The notes under the pieces were generated by a model. It was not told where the DNA came from and did no database searches. It saw only the letters and a program-made list of their open reading frames with translations. Both the position numbers and the translations under genes were made by a program. From JAQUCI01 sp034932685 (lineage in GTDB: Bacteria > Bacillota_I > Bacilli_A > Erysipelotrichales > Erysipelotrichaceae), in the NCBI GenBank assembly GCA_034932685.1, contig JAYFOM010000024.1:1-64000 (forward strand): a DNA stretch of 64,000 nucleotides, written 5' to 3'. This document shows positions 63,911 through 64,000 of this stretch, piece by piece. The stretch's first letter is position 1, and the number at the start of each line of letters is the position of its first letter.

Positions 63911-64000
63911 ATGAGTAAAATTTTGCTTGTAGATGATGAAATTCGTATTAGAGAAGTTATCAAAGAATACGCTGTGCTTTATGGTCATTCTGTTGTCGAA
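63911..64000 (+). CDS. Response regulator, N-terminal part (cut by window end)
   Basis: Thirty codons are visible: MSKILLVDDEIRIREVIKEY then AVLYGHSVVE. The start of a CheY-like receiver domain is clear, with the acidic pair DD at 8-9. A typical OmpR-type regulator begins this way, but the effector domain is outside the window. GGGTGG precedes the ATG. The partner kinase, if any, would lie to the right. Confidence 0.85.
   Translation, partial: MSKILLVDDEIRIREVIKEYAVLYGHSVVE

Overview
The window is a chromosomal segment of a low-G+C Gram-positive bacterium (Bacillota). Four tRNA-synthetase transcription units carry T-box leaders, Shine-Dalgarno sequences are strong AGGAGG types, and gene order matches Bacilli in many places (sepF-ylmH-divIVA-ileS, trmH-pheST, yceD-rpmF, mraZ-rsmH-ftsL-pbp-mraY-murD, recJ-apt-rel-hisS-aspS-6S RNA, smc-ftsY, nrnA-dnaE). 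TGA is a genuine stop codon (proB, mraZ, murD, tmcAL), so this is not a code-4 mollicute, and the peptidoglycan genes show that it has a cell wall. Very AT-rich DNA, compact proteins (SMC, RecJ, a short 6S RNA) and a pyruvate phosphate dikinase fit the Erysipelotrichia/Mollicutes-related branch of Bacillota. That placement is inference. I see no phage, insertion sequence, CRISPR array, tRNA or rRNA gene.

Layout. 0.1-2.5 kb: proBA (proline synthesis), minus strand. 2.6-4.7 kb: a small redox island with an atypical thioredoxin reductase, a cysteine-containing Crp/Fnr-type regulator and a divergent thioredoxin. Two copies of one palindrome, GTGAT-N3-ATCAC, flank it. 4.7-13 kb: two GNAT acetyltransferases, valS under a Val T-box, an M24 aminopeptidase, a YczE-type membrane protein and ppdK. 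13-15.2 kb: a two-gene minus-strand unit for a lipoprotein and a secreted HExxH metalloprotease. 15.4-18.8 kb: a DUF2779 nuclease-like protein, a zinc-dependent phospholipase C-like protein and a membrane dipeptidase. 18.8-24 kb: hpf, then the division cluster sepF-ylmH-divIVA leading into ileS behind an Ile T-box. 24-28.7 kb: a SpoU methyltransferase and pheST behind a Phe T-box. 28.8-34.1 kb: yebC, tmcAL, an alpha/beta hydrolase, a ferritin-like/VIT1 iron exporter, yceD-rpmF and nadK. 34.2-40.5 kb: a reduced division and cell-wall (dcw) cluster starting with mraZ behind four 10-bp MraZ-type repeats. 40.5-48.7 kb: comN-like gene, recJ, apt, rel, then hisS-aspS behind a T-box with a GACAC specifier region, and a candidate 6S RNA. 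48.8-64 kb: yneF, plsY, parEC, a short-armed SMC, ftsY-ylxM, ackA, nrnA, dnaE and the start of a response regulator.

The content is mostly housekeeping. The parts most worth a second look are the thioredoxin island with its shared operator-like palindrome and its reductase without NADPH-binding motifs, the overlapping Asp/His specifier, the MraZ box array, the short-armed SMC, the DUF2779 protein with a decayed Cas4-like domain, the large palindrome upstream of parE, and the paired lipoprotein/metalloprotease.
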